Source: Euglena gracilis
Taxonomy: Eukaryota; Euglenida; Euglenophyceae; Euglenales
Length of the DNA: 64,000 bases
Assembly (NCBI GenBank): GCA_039621445.1
Contig: CP154956.1
Location: 30,820,667 to 30,884,666, forward strand
Reading direction: 5' to 3'
Part shown: one piece after another, positions 1-12,500 of the stretch
How the letters are laid out: each line of letters begins with the position of its first letter
How positions within the stretch are numbered: the stretch's first letter is position 1
Notes under the pieces: generated by a model
Told to the model about the DNA's origin: nothing
Seen by the model: the letters and a program-made list of their open reading frames with translations, nothing else
Database searches by the model: none
Made by a program: the position numbers and the translations under genes

Positions 1-481
1 CTTTGCTGCTGGCTTTGTTGTGACAGACCGCTGGAAAGCGTCTACCTTGTGGCCGCTGTTCCTCTTCTCAGACCAAGCATAACACAGCAGCCAGCAACTC
101 AAATCCTGCCTTCGTGATGGCATGTGTGCTGCAGGACGCATATGGCTCTGCTTGGGGAAGTGCGGTGGTGAACAGAAATCTTTCGCAACCTTGTCCACAA
201 AATTTTGAAAAAAGTGGGGGGGATATGAAGACTTTTGGCACGCCAGGGGCATGAAGACTTTCGTAACTGAGTGTATATCACACCCGTAGATTGCAATTGT
301 GTCGGTGGTTATGCGCATGGACACTTTTGCACAGTTATGGGCACAATGCTGAATGTGGTCAAAATATGCCAAATGAAGGATATTGGACATCTGGGTCAGT
401 TTGGACCTTGCCCATTTGGCTTCCGGGAATCCGTTCACTCCCCCCGCTCCGCCCCCAGTGGGAGGGGTGGGGTCCACCCAC
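1..481. other. Left edge: no placed exon, probably intron of the coiled-coil gene
   Basis: The last exon I can place for the leftward coiled-coil gene ends at 482 with a GT donor. No stop codon or convincing next exon is visible between here and the window edge. The short frames in this stretch have no coiled-coil character. The gene therefore most likely continues outside the window. Confidence 0.5.
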
Positions 482-3400
482 CTGCATGCCGGCCCGGCAG
501 GAGATGGCATCGTCCACCGCCTCCTGCCACAGCCGCCGCGTGGTGGCCAGCTCCGCCTGCAGCTCCCCCACGAGCTGCGGTGGTGGCGGGGCATTGGGGC
601 GCCGGGAGCGGGGGGGGGGACTTGAGCATTTGCGCATCGGTTGTGCTCATTTAAAGGCGGGCCCCTCTTCTTCGCCCAGCATAAACACGGTGCTGGCGGT
701 GTGGCAGCAGTCTGCCCCCCCCCGCCCCTTTCCCCAAGGCGGAACCTCCATCACAGGGGGGGGGGGGCAAACACCTTCTCCTTCAGGACGAGCGCTTGGT
801 CCGACTCCCGCTTCCACTTCGACTTCTCCTCCGTCAGGAACTCGGCCCGCTCGTCCATCCCCTGGTAAAAATCCTCCAGCACCGCCCGCTCCACCGGCCG
901 CTGTGGGGGCCAGCAAATCATTGGGGGGGGGGGGGCTGGGTAACCAAAGGAACCCCTGATCCCACGGTGTCTTTATTTGAACAACCTGGGGGAGTTCTCC
1001 ATGGGACGCTCCCCCCAGCCGGAAAATGTGTCGAAACAGTCAGGGGAAAGAAAGGGAAAGGAAACGAAACGAGGCACATCAAAAAAACAGGGAAAATAAA
1101 ACAATCAAGAAAGAAGGAAGAACCCCCCCCCAATAAATCCCGGCTCTCATTTGCGAACTTGTTGCCAGAGATCCGCATGGGATCATCATTTTTTCTGCTG
1201 ATTTCAGGTGGCCGAAGCCAATCAAACCATGCAAAGAGGAAAGCATTTCACCATTTAAGAAATTTACGTGTGCTGTTACGTGGTGAGACACCTTGCCTTT
1301 CGTCTGGTTGATCGCCTGCTGAACCTCCTGCCGCGAGAACCGGGCCAGCGCCTTCAGCACCTCCGACACGTCGGCCCACTGGCTCTGTGGCGGTGTGGCC
1401 CGGGCGGCAGCAAACCACTGGTTGAACATGGCACTGCCCCTGCCACACCACCACTCGCACCCGTCCCGAACCCAAACATGCGCAGCCCACCCCCACCAAA
1501 CAGTCCGCCAGCCACGCGGCCCTGGCACACCTGCAGCTCCCGAACCTCCCGCTGGGCCTCCTTCGTCTGGGCTTGGCTCTCCTCGAACCGGCGGTGGGCC
1601 GCCGCTGCCCTGGCCCGGAATGGACACCCTCCGCTGGAGCGCGCCAAACAACGCCGAATGGAAACGACGCCCGAACAAAATGCAAATGCCCGGCTGACGG
1701 ATACCAAGAAAAAATATGACCCCGGACGCCGAGGCACTACACACACAACAAAATGGACCCCACGCCAACACAGTTAAACTGCAATGCAACCCACAGTGGG
1801 GGGGGGGGTTGCCGCCGCACGCACCGCTCCAGCGCCATGAGCAGCATTTGCTGCATGCGGGACAGCTCCAGGTCGAACTTCTGGTAGCCGTCCTTCAGCG
1901 CCTGGGTGGCCATCCGCTCCGCCTGCACCAGCTGCAGCACCAGCGAGTTGCCCCTTTCCGTCCTGCGGCGCCGGGGGGGGGGGGTCAGTGGCTGGCATGG
2001 GCTGGGCAGGGGGCGCAGTTCCAGCTGGGCTGGGGATTGAGACGTCACAGGTGCTTGAGGGGAGGGACGTAGGGCCCCGTGTTTTGTGGGGGTGTCGGGA
2101 TCCTGGGGGAGGGGGTCCAGCCATTGGAAACAGGTGTTGGTGGGGTGAGGGTTTGGTTGGGGGGGGGGTCCCCCTCTGCGGGAATGGACGGTGATGTCTG
2201 TGAAACTCAATAAAAATAAGTGAAGCACTGCGTTACAATTTTCATCCAACGAATTGTTGGACAATCCCCCAAACTCTTAAAGCACTACCTAAGGGCTACT
2301 GACTGGATTATATGGGCTGGCTAGCTGTGTCTCACACAGCTGCTGTGTCCGAGGGCCAGCTGCAAAGTGACACAACGAACTTTGCAAACCATATTGGGGC
2401 CTTTTCCCAAACATCATATGGAGCTTCAAAGAAAAGATGGTCATTTTTTGTCATGTGCTCTGGCAGTTAATTTCACTTCAGGGTAATTAGCAAAACATCA
2501 TGCGCGGAAACAAAGAGCAGGCCTAAAAATCCTGACCAGGTCAGATGCACCTGACGCCTTCAGTCTCAATCGCCTTGGACAAATGCTGCAGCCCTTCTGC
2601 TGCCTCGTCGATGTCCCCTGGAAGGAGAGGTCAACCACACCTGTCCTGCGCCGGCGGGGGGGGGAGGCAATGAAATTGAGGCCCAGTTTCGACACCTTCC
2701 AGTAGCTCCCGCATCTCGATGAAGGTGCGGTACTTGCCATTGGAATCGCGGATCAAATCGCGGTCCTCCCGCGTAAGCCTGCACAATGTGGGGGGGGAAA
2801 TACACATTTTGTGCACACAGGCTGAATTCAAATACAAATGCTGCTCTTCCGTATCATTCTTCGGAGGGAGGAAAAAAATGCCTGTCAGAATCTTGCAAAA
2901 CGAAAAGTGCGCCGCCATCAGGGTCCACAATTTCCCCCAAATTTTCCGCATTTTTTCCTTTTCCGCAAATTTTCCGCGTGAACCTGAAATGGAAGGTGAA
3001 AATGAGTTCTGGCCATTCCCTGAACGTTTCACAAGGAAACCCAGGTGCTTTTTTTTGCTATTTTGTCGCAAATTTGCAAAAATTGCCAAATTTCACATAT
3101 TTTGACAAAACTTGGCAAATTCTGGGCTTTTTTTTTAAAAGGGTTTCCTCCAATTTCTGCTGGGAAATTATTTCAGACTCAGAAAACTCCGCATCCTGGA
3201 CCACATTTTTCCTGAGACCAAAATTTTCAGCAATTTTTTTGCTGGTTTTGAAGTCACCCAAGATATTCCATATTTCCAGAATCAGCATTTCCAAAATCGC
3301 AGAAAATTGCGGAAATTGCTGGAAAAATTGCGGACATGGATCCCCCCCCCCGACCGCCACACACCCCAGCATTGTTGGGTCTGTTTACTCAGGGGAGTGC

Positions 3401-4788
3401 GCAGCATACTCGAACTCATCCCCGGTGTTCTCCAAGAAGAAATCCAGGAATCGGGTGCGTTGCCGCTCCTGCAATGCAGTGAGGAAGCCAGATGTTGACA
3501 TGTGCAACGTGTCAACATTGCAGCTAGAAAACTCATGCAGATATTTTGTATTTTATACTGTCATGAAAATAACTACTGGGGGGGGATTGGTTCAAACAAA
3601 ATTGGTTATGGAAAAAAATGGACACTTTTCTTAAAACGGTACAGAAATATTTGGGCACCCTTTAAAAATCGGCCTAAAAAAAAACGTGACCCCAGCATCC
3701 CCAGGGTGGAACTTTTTTGTCACCCCAGGATCCTTAAAAAGGGTCCGGAAATATTTGGGTGGTGTTTGGCCAGTCAATTTTGTCCTAATCAATTTAATAC
3801 ATGGCCAATTATCCCCCCCCCCAGTGCTAATGTAATACCCCTCCCCCACGGGAGTTATCCATCGAGGCAACAGAATCTTCTGCTGTTGACTACCCTGACC
3901 AACCTGATTTTGAATCTTGGAAAATTTATGGCGACCCTTTCCACAAAAATTATACATGTGTTTCTTTTCAGCTCCATTCTCTTTCCAGGGGTCACCATGT
4001 TTTACTCAGTGAGTTTATATTTTAACAATTATTTTATTCCTTTCTGGTGTGTTTATGGTGTTGCATGGTGTTTCGATGAGGTTTATGGATTTTTTTTAGG
4101 GTGAATGTATAACATTTCTCGCATATGATATATTATAAACATTACATTAAGTTCCAAATAACTGCTCATTTCGTCTGTGTACGCAGAATCTAGGGATCAA
4201 GAAGAACAACAGACGGATGCAAATGATCAGTTGGCATCGATGGGTGTTATCCGAGATAGGTGTTCAGCCGGATATAGATGGCACAGCCGAGATGTATGCA
4301 TTTGGTATAAATGCACGTTGGTATCTGTATAGGTGTAAATGATGAACGAACTCTGTGAATCACTGGCGTCCAGAACCGTAGTCGGGGTGGGGAAGGTTCT
4401 CACCTGAAACATCCAGTGCTTCTTCAGGCGCTCTCGGCGGATCTGCAATCTGTTGTGAGAAATCAACTGAGTTCATGAACGAATGGATACTTGAATCACG
4501 ATATGTTGCCAAAGAGATGAGGAATATTGCCCACAACCCTTATCTAAAAGCCCAATTAACCCCCCCACCCGCCAGAATGGTACTCCCGAGAGACACCGCA
4601 ATCCTGAGGCAGACACCTGGGGTGAATGCTCAACAAATGTGCAACCACGAAGCACAGCCCCACACAGCACAAACCGCACACCTCTGCCACGCCAGCTGCA
4701 GCAGCTCCTCCTGTGCCACGCTGGGGGTGGCCGTCCAGTCCCCAAGGTCGTCCTCATCGTCATCGTCAGAGTCGTAGTGCGGGGCCAT
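482..4788 (-). CDS. Acidic-start, alpha-helical coiled-coil protein of unknown family (10 exons, 3' end missing)
   Basis: Ten exons join with every phase closing: 4788-4682, 4449-4404, 3468-3389, 2778-2696, 2617-2551, 1962-1825, 1609-1531, 1417-1292, 900-775 and 574-482. All introns are GT-AG, and the 945 nt encode 315 residues. The start ATG (4788-4786) has an in-frame TGA two codons upstream. The protein opens with an acidic stretch (MAPHYDSDDDDEDD), then becomes highly charged helix with heptad-like spacing, for example ERQRTRFLDFFLEN (about residues 52-65), LTREDRDLIRDSNGKYRTF (about 80-98) and LEDFYQGMDERAEFL (about 249-263). No enzymatic motif, membrane segment or signal peptide is visible. 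I do not recognise the family. The style resembles axonemal or centrosomal coiled-coil proteins, and DRC4 lies in the same window, but a flagellar role is inference only. The model runs off the left edge. Confidence 0.78.
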
Positions 4789-4982
4789 CGCTCAGCAGCC
4801 ACCGGCCCATCGTGGGGAGGCGCACGGTGCATGCCCCCCACCGCGGCGTGGCCGTGGCATAGTTGGGGCCTCTGGGACAGGAGGGGGTCTCCGGCTGGAA
4901 CTGGGCCGGGCTGGGGTTGAACCAGACGCGGAAAAATCAAACCAGCAAGAACCACAATCGGCAAAAATATGCAAAGAATAAT

Positions 4983-5013
4983 GCATTATTACTGTATTAA
5001 TACAGTATTATGC
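4983..5013. repeat. 31-bp AT-rich palindrome
   Basis: The segment is an imperfect inverted repeat whose inner 18 bases (4990-5007, core TACTGTATTAATACAGTA) are a perfect palindrome. It lies about 200 bp upstream of the coiled-coil gene's start codon on the opposite side of its reading direction. It could be a small hairpin or a cruciform-prone spot. No function can be assigned. Confidence 0.6.
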
Positions 5014-5464
5014 AAAATTGTATATGATCAAGAAATTTTTGACTTTTGTGAGAAATTTTGCACCTGGCATCCTTTTCCTATTTCCTATTTTTTTCAGCCC
5101 ATTTTTTCAGCCCACAGCTCCAAAATTAGAACTGTCACTATCTAGACAGAAATATACTGCACCATGTATGCAAAGGTGCTGCATATATACTGTAATAATA
5201 AGAATACTTTAAACACAAACATATGCACACACAGGTACACACATACACACTGTACACACAAATGCGAACCGTCATGTATGTATGCAAACTCCCCAAAAAA
5301 CCTGGAGAGACCCTTGCCCCAGAGGATGGCGGGGCAGGGCAAAAAAGAGGATTCAAATTACCTGGCACCCCATCAGGTCGACTGGGGTTATAGCATAAAG
5401 TATAGTATAGTATATAATATATAGTGTATAGTATATAGTATAGTAGTATAGTATATAGTATATA

Positions 5465-5925
5465 AATAAACTATCAATACATACATGCATGCACACATAC
5501 AAAAACATGCACATACATATACATTTACATATACACATACATATACATATACACACATACACATGCATACACATATACATTTCCATATACATACACATGC
5601 ACATATACATATACATACACACATACATGCATAGGCATGTACATATACATATATGCACACATACATACACATGTGTGTATACACACACATACATACATAC
5701 ATACATACATACATACATACATACATACATACATACATACATACATACATACATACATACATACATACATACATACATACATACATACATACATACATAC
5801 ATACATACATACATACATACATACATACATACATACATACATACATACATACATACATACATACATACACACATACATACATACATACATACATACATAC
5901 ATACATACATACATACATACGCATG
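5465..5925. repeat. CA/TA-rich tract grading into a long (ATAC)n microsatellite
   Basis: From about 5465 the sequence is a mixture of ACAT, ATAC and CA units. From about 5689 to 5920 it becomes an almost pure tetranucleotide (ATAC)n array of roughly 58 copies, with one CACA interruption near 5868. The several long open frames here on both strands (alternating Tyr-Met-Cys-Val or Ile-His-Thr) are artefacts of a four-base repeat that contains no stop. Confidence 0.97.
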
Positions 5926-7701
5926 CATATATTATATTATATTTGTTGATGGAGATGGATATGTACATATATACATATGTGTGTGAGTGTGTCGCTGAAG
6001 GGGGTGTGGGGTTGGAAAAAGCTGCTGGTTATTTAGAGCCCTTTTTGGTGTGGGTGGACATCAAACTTGCAACTTGCAACTTGCTTCGCATCAACGCGCC
6101 TGGGGATCATGACCATCTTGGGGGTTGGTGTATGGCTCAAAAACCTTGGACCTTCACCAGCAACCAGGACCTTTATCATTCTCCATCCCTCCCCGGGCTG
6201 GGGATGGGTTTGGCAATGTTTCCAGCGTGGCAGCAGACTGCACAAACAAGTTCCCGTCGTCGCAGTTCACAATTCACTTCTGTGAACCGAAGTGGAACTG
6301 CAGCGAAGTGGAAGCGATGCTGTTTGGGGGAGGCGAGAGGGCGATAACGGAGGGCGGTGGTAGCACCTGCGGGCTGTCAATTGGGAAAACGGGGACCACG
6401 AGACCTGCCCTAGAAGAAAACTGTCACTGGACAGGCCGGCCAGTGCAGGGGATAGAAGTCCCTGCCAACTGGAAAGAAGCAGGATACCAATAATTTCCCA
6501 GGAATTCCAGTGGATTTTCACCACAGGACTCAAAGACGTCGGGGGGGGGGGGGCATAGCACGAGCCTCGAAAAACGCGACAAATGAACAAACACAACACA
6601 AAAAAAAACACAAAAGAAACAAAAAAGCTAGCAAGAAAACTGCAAGCAGACTGCAAAAAAAAACCAAAGTCAATTTGAAATTTCAAGAAAACTGCAAAAA
6701 AAATTCAAAACTCGGTTTGGTTTTGGGGGTCCAATTTCCAAGCAAACTGGGGGAAAAGCTGGTGCAAAGAAAAAATATATATCTGGTCCAAAATGCGGAA
6801 TTTGCACAGAATAAACTAAATATCCAGCAGAAGGCAGACAACTTACCAAGAACTTCCAAAAAAACCAAAAGAGAACAGAAACGTCCGCCAAAAAATGCAA
6901 AAAAAAAGGTCTTTGCATTATGCCTTCTGGGGTGGGGGGTAGGTAGCCACCCAACGAAAACGCCACAAAAAAAAAAAAAAAAAAGAAAGCCCCCCCAAAA
7001 AACAAAAAAAAAAACCCCCCCACCACACCCTAAGGGGCACACCCTGTCGGCCATCCGGCGTGTGGGTTTAACAGAGATCCTTGGACCGCAGGGGGCGCGA
7101 GGTGCTACCCCACTGCCGGTCAGCGAGGTGGGGCAGGCTTTGATGGAGAGCCGAAGGGCCGGACCCCCCCCCCAAGAGGTTGAATTGAACCCCAACCAAC
7201 ACACTGGGCAACACAGCAATGGTGCAACAAAATGATGGGCCTCCCGGATCACAGCCTGGGGCTGGGAGAAGGGGAGGGCCAGAGCAGTGGTAGGGACAAA
7301 GGCAGGTCGGCAGCCACGCACCGCGGCGGGCACTTGAGTAGGGGAGGGGTTCGGTCGCCCGGGGCTGGCTGCCCCTCTGCCCGGCGCCGACGCCGGCGCA
7401 CCATACGTCCACCGCCCCCCGTTGACTGCAGGGCCGGACACGCGGTGGTGTGGCCTTGGGGGGGGTCCCCCCCAAGGTCACACCCCTGTGAGCTGCATCG
7501 AGACCAGTTCACGGAAACGATGGGGTGGGCAGGGGGATTCCGAGGGAGGGCCAGGGCTGGGGGAGTGCGCCGAGGGGGCGCCGAAAAGTGCCGGCGATTG
7601 GGTGGCACCGGTCGGCGTCCAGCGGGCAATGCGGGGCGGTTGCGGGGGCGGGGGGAGGGGCACACCGGAGTTCTGGCGCTCGCCCACCCATGCGGCCGTT
7701 A

Positions 7702-7806
7702 CAATGAAGACAAAAATTACGGGAGACAAAAATTACGGGAAAAAACTATGGGAAAATTGGGGTGGCTTCCCATAATTTTTGTCTCCCGTAATTTTTGTCC
7801 GCACTG
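7702..7806. mobile_element. 105-bp Tc1/mariner-type MITE with TA target duplication
   Basis: The element is almost entirely a terminal inverted repeat. The left arm reads CAATGAAGACAAAAATTACG and the right end, read inward on the other strand, CAGTGCGGACAAAAATTACG; the arms keep pairing for about 40 bases through the second block GACAAAAATTA(C/T)GGGA. TA dinucleotides flank it at 7700-7701 and 7807-7808. A TA duplication and ends of this CAGTG-like kind are typical of Tc1/mariner elements. There is no coding capacity. It lies in the spacer below the RRM gene. Confidence 0.85.
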
Positions 7807-8352
7807 TACGTTGAGGGGGGGGGGGGCTGATGAGCGGTGGCCTAAAAGATTCAAAATGGTGTCGGCATATTGGCACTGGAGGCCGAGCATTTGAACCCCC
7901 ACCCACTGATAAAGCCCCCATTGCGCCGACGAACGGGGTAACTGGATGACTTCTAAACCGAAAATGAACTTGTCCGCAGACATTTCCTCCCCCCTTTAAA
8001 CCCGGAAATTCAATTTTTTTCCCTGCCATTTTGATGTGATCGACCATGATTAAAAATCCCATTCTTATTTTTGACCAACTTTGCTAAAGTTGGTAATTTT
8101 CAGGGCAATTTTGGGGACATTTAGGGTCACTTTGGGTCAGATTTCACAAACAATTCTTTGACAACCCCCTTCGGCCTACCAACCAGTTTAAAGGGTTTTT
8201 CATTTCACATCAGTGGGTGGCTCTGCCAACAGCCAAATCTGCATGGGGTGGGCCAGGCGGCCGACGGAGGGGCACAGTGCGGAAAAACACTTGGCAGGGG
8301 GCCCCTTGCCGCTGTCGGCCTCAGGGGAGGGCGGGGGCGGGGGCGGGGGGCC

Positions 8353-10126
8353 TCAGCCCTGGCGGCCCATGCGGGCGGTGGAGTAGAAGTGGCACAGTGC
8401 CGCCTCTGCTGCCTGCTGGTCTGTGGCACAACCCAGTGGGGGAGGCCCCCCGCAAGGTCCAACGGCCAGCCCCAACCACCAGCCCCTCAGCGATGGTGCT
8501 GTCACGCCGGTCAGGTGTGACCCACCCGAAAGAGTGTGACCATAACGGCACGTGACATTCAAATTGTGTTGGGGTGCCCCGGTGCTAAGTGCTATCAACA
8601 GGGCTGTGGTCAGGGTACTGGAGGAACGCATTGCCGCGGAAGTCCGCCCATGGGATGCGCACTGCCACCAGGGGGCCATAGCCTCGGAACGCCTCTGCCA
8701 GCGCCGCCTCTGACACCGTCTGCGGCACATTGCGCACCACCAGCTCGGCCTGCGGGGCACGGGGGGCATTATCCCACAATAATTACTGTTAACTTGATTA
8801 TTAATTCATTTAAAATTTTAATCTTTAATTGATTGTTTTGTTTGATGATCACCATTATTACTCATTATTTTGGGGTCGCCGCTGGAGGCCTGTAGTATGT
8901 AGCCTCTGGAGGCCTCTCCATTTTACATTTTTTCTTGACTGGCCACAGCCCCTAAAAAAAAAACAATATTTTCAGGGGCTCGCTCAGAAACAAATTTCCT
9001 TCTGTACTTCATTACACGCAGCCTATTCAACTGAACATATTGTTTTTGATCTGCACAACAAAAAATGGCCTCTTCCCTCAAACTTCACTGCAATCAATCG
9101 CAAAGCCAAAGGAATTGGTTTCCATTTTAACTGGCATTTTGTGTTCTGTGCTTCCGATTGTTTTTGAGGCATCAACGCCTCACAATCTGTCAAACCGATA
9201 GTGTGTCCAAAATTGGATGGTGAGAAGCAGTCCTCGCCAGCCGATGGGAGCAGATGACAGATTTCTGGGGGACGTTGTGAAGGGGACATGTCGCATTTCT
9301 AAACTGGTTTTCTCAGCACCCCCCTTCCCCCTCCGGATGCTCAGCCCTGAGAGTCCTTGGACACCAATCTCGCTCATGCTCCGTCACATTGTGCGTTGTT
9401 AGTGCAAAAAGTCACTGGTCTGACGATCAAATACGACCCTTCTATACCCCCCCCGATAGATTTCCATCCCACTGGGATCAGGTAGAGCCCCACCAAATAC
9501 CCCCCCCCCCCCGAAGGACAGAGAAAGGGCCACCGATGCCAGACCCGACTTACGGACTTGCAGACTGGCGGACGTCTGCAGCACCTGTTGGGTGGGGCTG
9601 GGGACCAACATGATGCGCTCATTCAGGGAGAACGGCTCGTCGATGAAGCGCCCTGAGACGCATCCCGGAGGTGTCCACTAGAGCCAGGGCTGTACAGGAA
9701 GGCATGGTGGGGTAGACCCTCCCCCATATATGGGAGGTGGGGTTGTCGGACCCCCACCTCCCACCCACCCCCTGCTGGGTTCCAGGGATTCCCGTTCACC
9801 GCTGAGCTGGCCATCACACCGCAAAGATGCCTGCGTGCCCCTTCCCGCTCCCCCCCCAACCTCACATACACCACCGTTCCGTTGCGTTGGCCATGTTCCT
9901 CCACGCCCACATCATTGTGACTGCCCCTCGTAAATGCGGTGCCCCGTGTGTAGCGACTGGCAGACCGGTCATACATCTCACCGCAACAACCACCAATTCG
10001 AACACGACGACACCGTTTGTTGTGGGGGGAAGCCCGTGCTGCACACACCCTCCGGGTGTAAGTACTCGCACTTCAGCCGGCAGTCCCGGCCCCGCCGGCA
10101 GATGACGTCACAGGGCACCGAGATGG
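8353..10126 (-). CDS. CCCH-finger plus RRM RNA-binding protein (3' part)
   Basis: The RRM is clear. Exon 8749-8605 encodes the RNP2-like LVVRNVP and the RNP1-like octamer RGNAFLQY, and exon 8420-8353 supplies the second helix (AAEAALCHFY) and a TGA stop at 8355-8353. The junction is phase 1 and uses a GC donor (CACA|GCCCTG) with an AG acceptor. Upstream, exon 9652-9557 (RFIDEPFSLNERIM...) joins in phase 0. Exon 10126-10049 carries CRRGRDCRLKCEYLH, a C-x5-C-x3-C-x3-H pattern close to Nab2/ZC3H14-like CCCH fingers. Exon 9956-9870 fits the phases but its frame is less certain. The RRM stops soon after helix 2 and lacks a full fourth strand, so the true end may differ. It is probably a nuclear RNA-binding protein; the specific role is unknown, and 5' exons were not found with confidence. 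Confidence 0.7.
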
Positions 10127-10577
10127 CTGACCCTTGCCGGGGCCAGCGCGGGGTGGCCGGGGTCCGCGGGGTGGCGGGGGTCCGGGGGCTGGGGGGACGA
10201 GCCAAGGCTGCGCACACCCCCACGGGATGTCAAACTGAGAACGGGGAAAATATAGGGGGTCGAGGGCCACACATGGGAAGTAGGATGCCGTATTTTTCTC
10301 CACCAACTTTTTTAAATAATGTTCATTACATTTCAAAAATAATTGCTGTTCTTGCTCATTTATAAATCTCTCTACAACCTAATCCACCAGCTTCTGCGAT
10401 TGACCCATCAATATGGTATTTAGGGTCCCAATACAATTTCGCCGGTTGGCCTTTTTCAACGGCGAATACTGGTTCTGGTTCTTTTCCTAAATGTCACTCG
10501 ATGCCCTTTATCTGCTTTGTTTCATGCCCCTCTACGGGACCCTTGCAGCCCCTTTGCAACAAGCATACCGAAACAGG

Positions 10578-10613
10578 CACCCACCCACCCACCCACCCAC
10601 CCACCCACACGCA

Positions 10614-10682
<69 letters not shown>
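10578..10682. repeat. Compound (ACCC)n-(CA)n-(GA)n microsatellite
   Basis: Three adjacent simple repeats follow each other: about seven ACCC units (10578-10606), a CA run (about 10612-10631) and a GA run of about 26 units to 10682. Confidence 0.97.
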
Positions 10683-10684
<2 letters not shown>

Positions 10685-11144
10685 CTGCCCCCCCCCCCTG
10701 GGTTAGCTGTGTGACAACTTGGGTAACCGTGTGGCAAATTGGGTGGAGAGATGGCCTGGCCAGGGGGACGATGGACGAATCCTGAAAACGGAGCAGGGTT
10801 CCAAGTGTGCTGGCTGCACAGTCTTGGGCATGCGACAGGGGCGGCCGCAGGAGACGCTTCCTCAAGCTCGGGAGGCATGCCGCGGCTGTGACCACTCCCC
10901 CCCCCCGGCAAACGTTAATTTTGGTGCTGGCCCAGGCCAGGATTTCCTGGAGTGCAAAGGGAGCACCGCCTCCAACTCACTGGTTGTGGTGGTCGCAAAA
11001 AAAGGTCAGCAACGAATCCTTGCCAGCCCCCCCCCCAGTCTCTCCCAGTTTCTATGTTTATGGTTCCTCCGCACAGAACCCCAGGCCAAAAATGACACTG
11101 GGTTTTCAAAAAAAAAAGAGTGATTGACTGGTTATTTTAGGTGG

Positions 11145-11565
11145 TGGTTAAACCCCCAAAAAATAAGACCCCCCCATAAAATGGACCCCCCCCAAAAAAT
11201 AAGACCCCCCCTGGCCGGTCCGAGCAAAAATCCATGAAATGGACCCCCATAAATAAGACCCCCCCTGCCGGCGCGAAGCGCCGGATTTTTGGAAAATGGG
11301 ACATTTTGGGGGGGGTAAATTTGCCATTTTGGGACAGTTTTCACACAATTCAGCATATTTTCTCCTATTTGTTTGGCGCGAAGCGCCTAAGTTTTCGAAA
11401 ATTGGTATTTTGGGGTGCATTTTTGGACATTTTGGGGGTCGAAAATTTTTCCAGCAAAAATCCATAAAATGGACCCCCCCCCCCATGAATAAGACCCCCC
11501 CTCGGGCTTTCCAGCAACCGACCCATGAAATGGACCCCCGGTCTTATTTGGGGGGGGGGTTAGGC
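11145..11565. repeat. Short repeat cluster with AATAAGACCCCCC / AAATGGACCCCC units and GGCGC hairpins
   Basis: The cluster contains four or five copies of a composite unit: AAATAAGAC followed by a C run, then AGCAAAAATCCAT(A/G)AAATGGAC followed by a C run (near 11147, 11186, 11226, 11450 and 11515). Two small hairpins, CCGGCGCGAAGCGCCGG (11268) and GGCGCGAAGCGCC (11374), sit between copies. It looks like locally amplified non-coding repeat. Confidence 0.75.
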
Positions 11566-12405
11566 CCAAGAGAATTTTGACCGCTTCTTGGTTTTAAGAT
11601 TCTGGTGCTTTTTTTTGAGAGCCATCAGCGCCGAGTGTGCCACTCATGGTCAGAAACAAAAAATTACAGGAAATAAAAATTATACGGAAAAAATATTACA
11701 ACCCTATTCCTTCAAAGAACCTCATGAAATCTTTTTTGCAATCGTCTTTTGCAGTTTGGCTGGGGCCGTGGCCGGCCGCGGCCCAAGAAGGGAGTTTCCA
11801 GGGGGACAAGTTTTGCTGCTGGTTGGGCCGCAGCCCAACCAAAATATTTTTTGGGGGCTGCGGCCGGCCGCGACCCTACCTCCCACGACCCCACTTCCTG
11901 TGGCATCTCTCCCGGTCCTGGATACCCCCCCCCCTGGGTCGGTCTGGACCCCCTTGGCAGATGGGGGGGGGGGGTCCATACCCCCCCGTCCGGTCCAGGT
12001 CCGGACCCCCCCACCTAAATCCCGGACACCCTCCTTATATCGAAGCCTGACCCCGGGTCACCAAAACTATAAACCTTTGGTTCAGTGGCCCCAGCTAACC
12101 CACCCATCAACCCTTCAAACCCCTGGGGGTCACAACGGGGTCCAGTGAATCCATGGGAATGATGCGCACCGAGCAACGTTGTGCTCCGTGCCCTCTGGCA
12201 GGTCCGCCAAAACCCACCGTTGGCCAGCGGTTAAAGGGAACCAACAGCCGCGGCATGGAGAGGCGGCGGAGGGGGTAGGGGAGGCAGACAGACTGCAACG
12301 GCGGAGGCGACTGGCGGATCATCCGCCGTCGACCTGGCTGAGAGGATGGGGCCTGGGGCCTGGAGGAGGCGCAGAGGAAGCACCAAAGGGCAGCACGTTC
12401 ACGCA

Positions 12406-12500
12406 AGCACACACACGCGCGCGCGCACGCACACGTACACACACACGCGCGCGCGCGCAAACACACACACACACACATGCACGCATACACACGCGCGCAG
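12406..12500. repeat. Degenerate CA/CG microsatellite
   Basis: Alternating purine-pyrimidine tract of CACA and CGCG units, a Z-DNA-type sequence. Similar shorter tracts lie at about 19683-19740 and 21035-21175. Confidence 0.9.

Larger units (their letters stand above)
4789..8352. other. Spacer between the RRM gene stop and the coiled-coil gene start
   Basis: About 3.6 kb without a supported exon. It holds the palindrome at 4983-5013, the ATAC microsatellite, poly-A/T and poly-G/C tracts and the mariner-type MITE at 7702-7806. A GC-rich block at about 7080-7690 is open in several frames on both strands but shows no recognisable protein and no clear splice pattern, so it is left uncalled. Confidence 0.5.

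Noticed and set aside
5353-6347. Open frames of 147-236 codons over the ATAC repeat
   Set aside because: A four-base repeat without stops is open in all frames. There is no protein-like segment outside the repeat.
7068-7690. GC-rich block with long frames on both strands
   Set aside because: Pro/Ser/Arg-rich translations in several frames, no domain, no phase-consistent exon pair. High GC alone explains the open frames.
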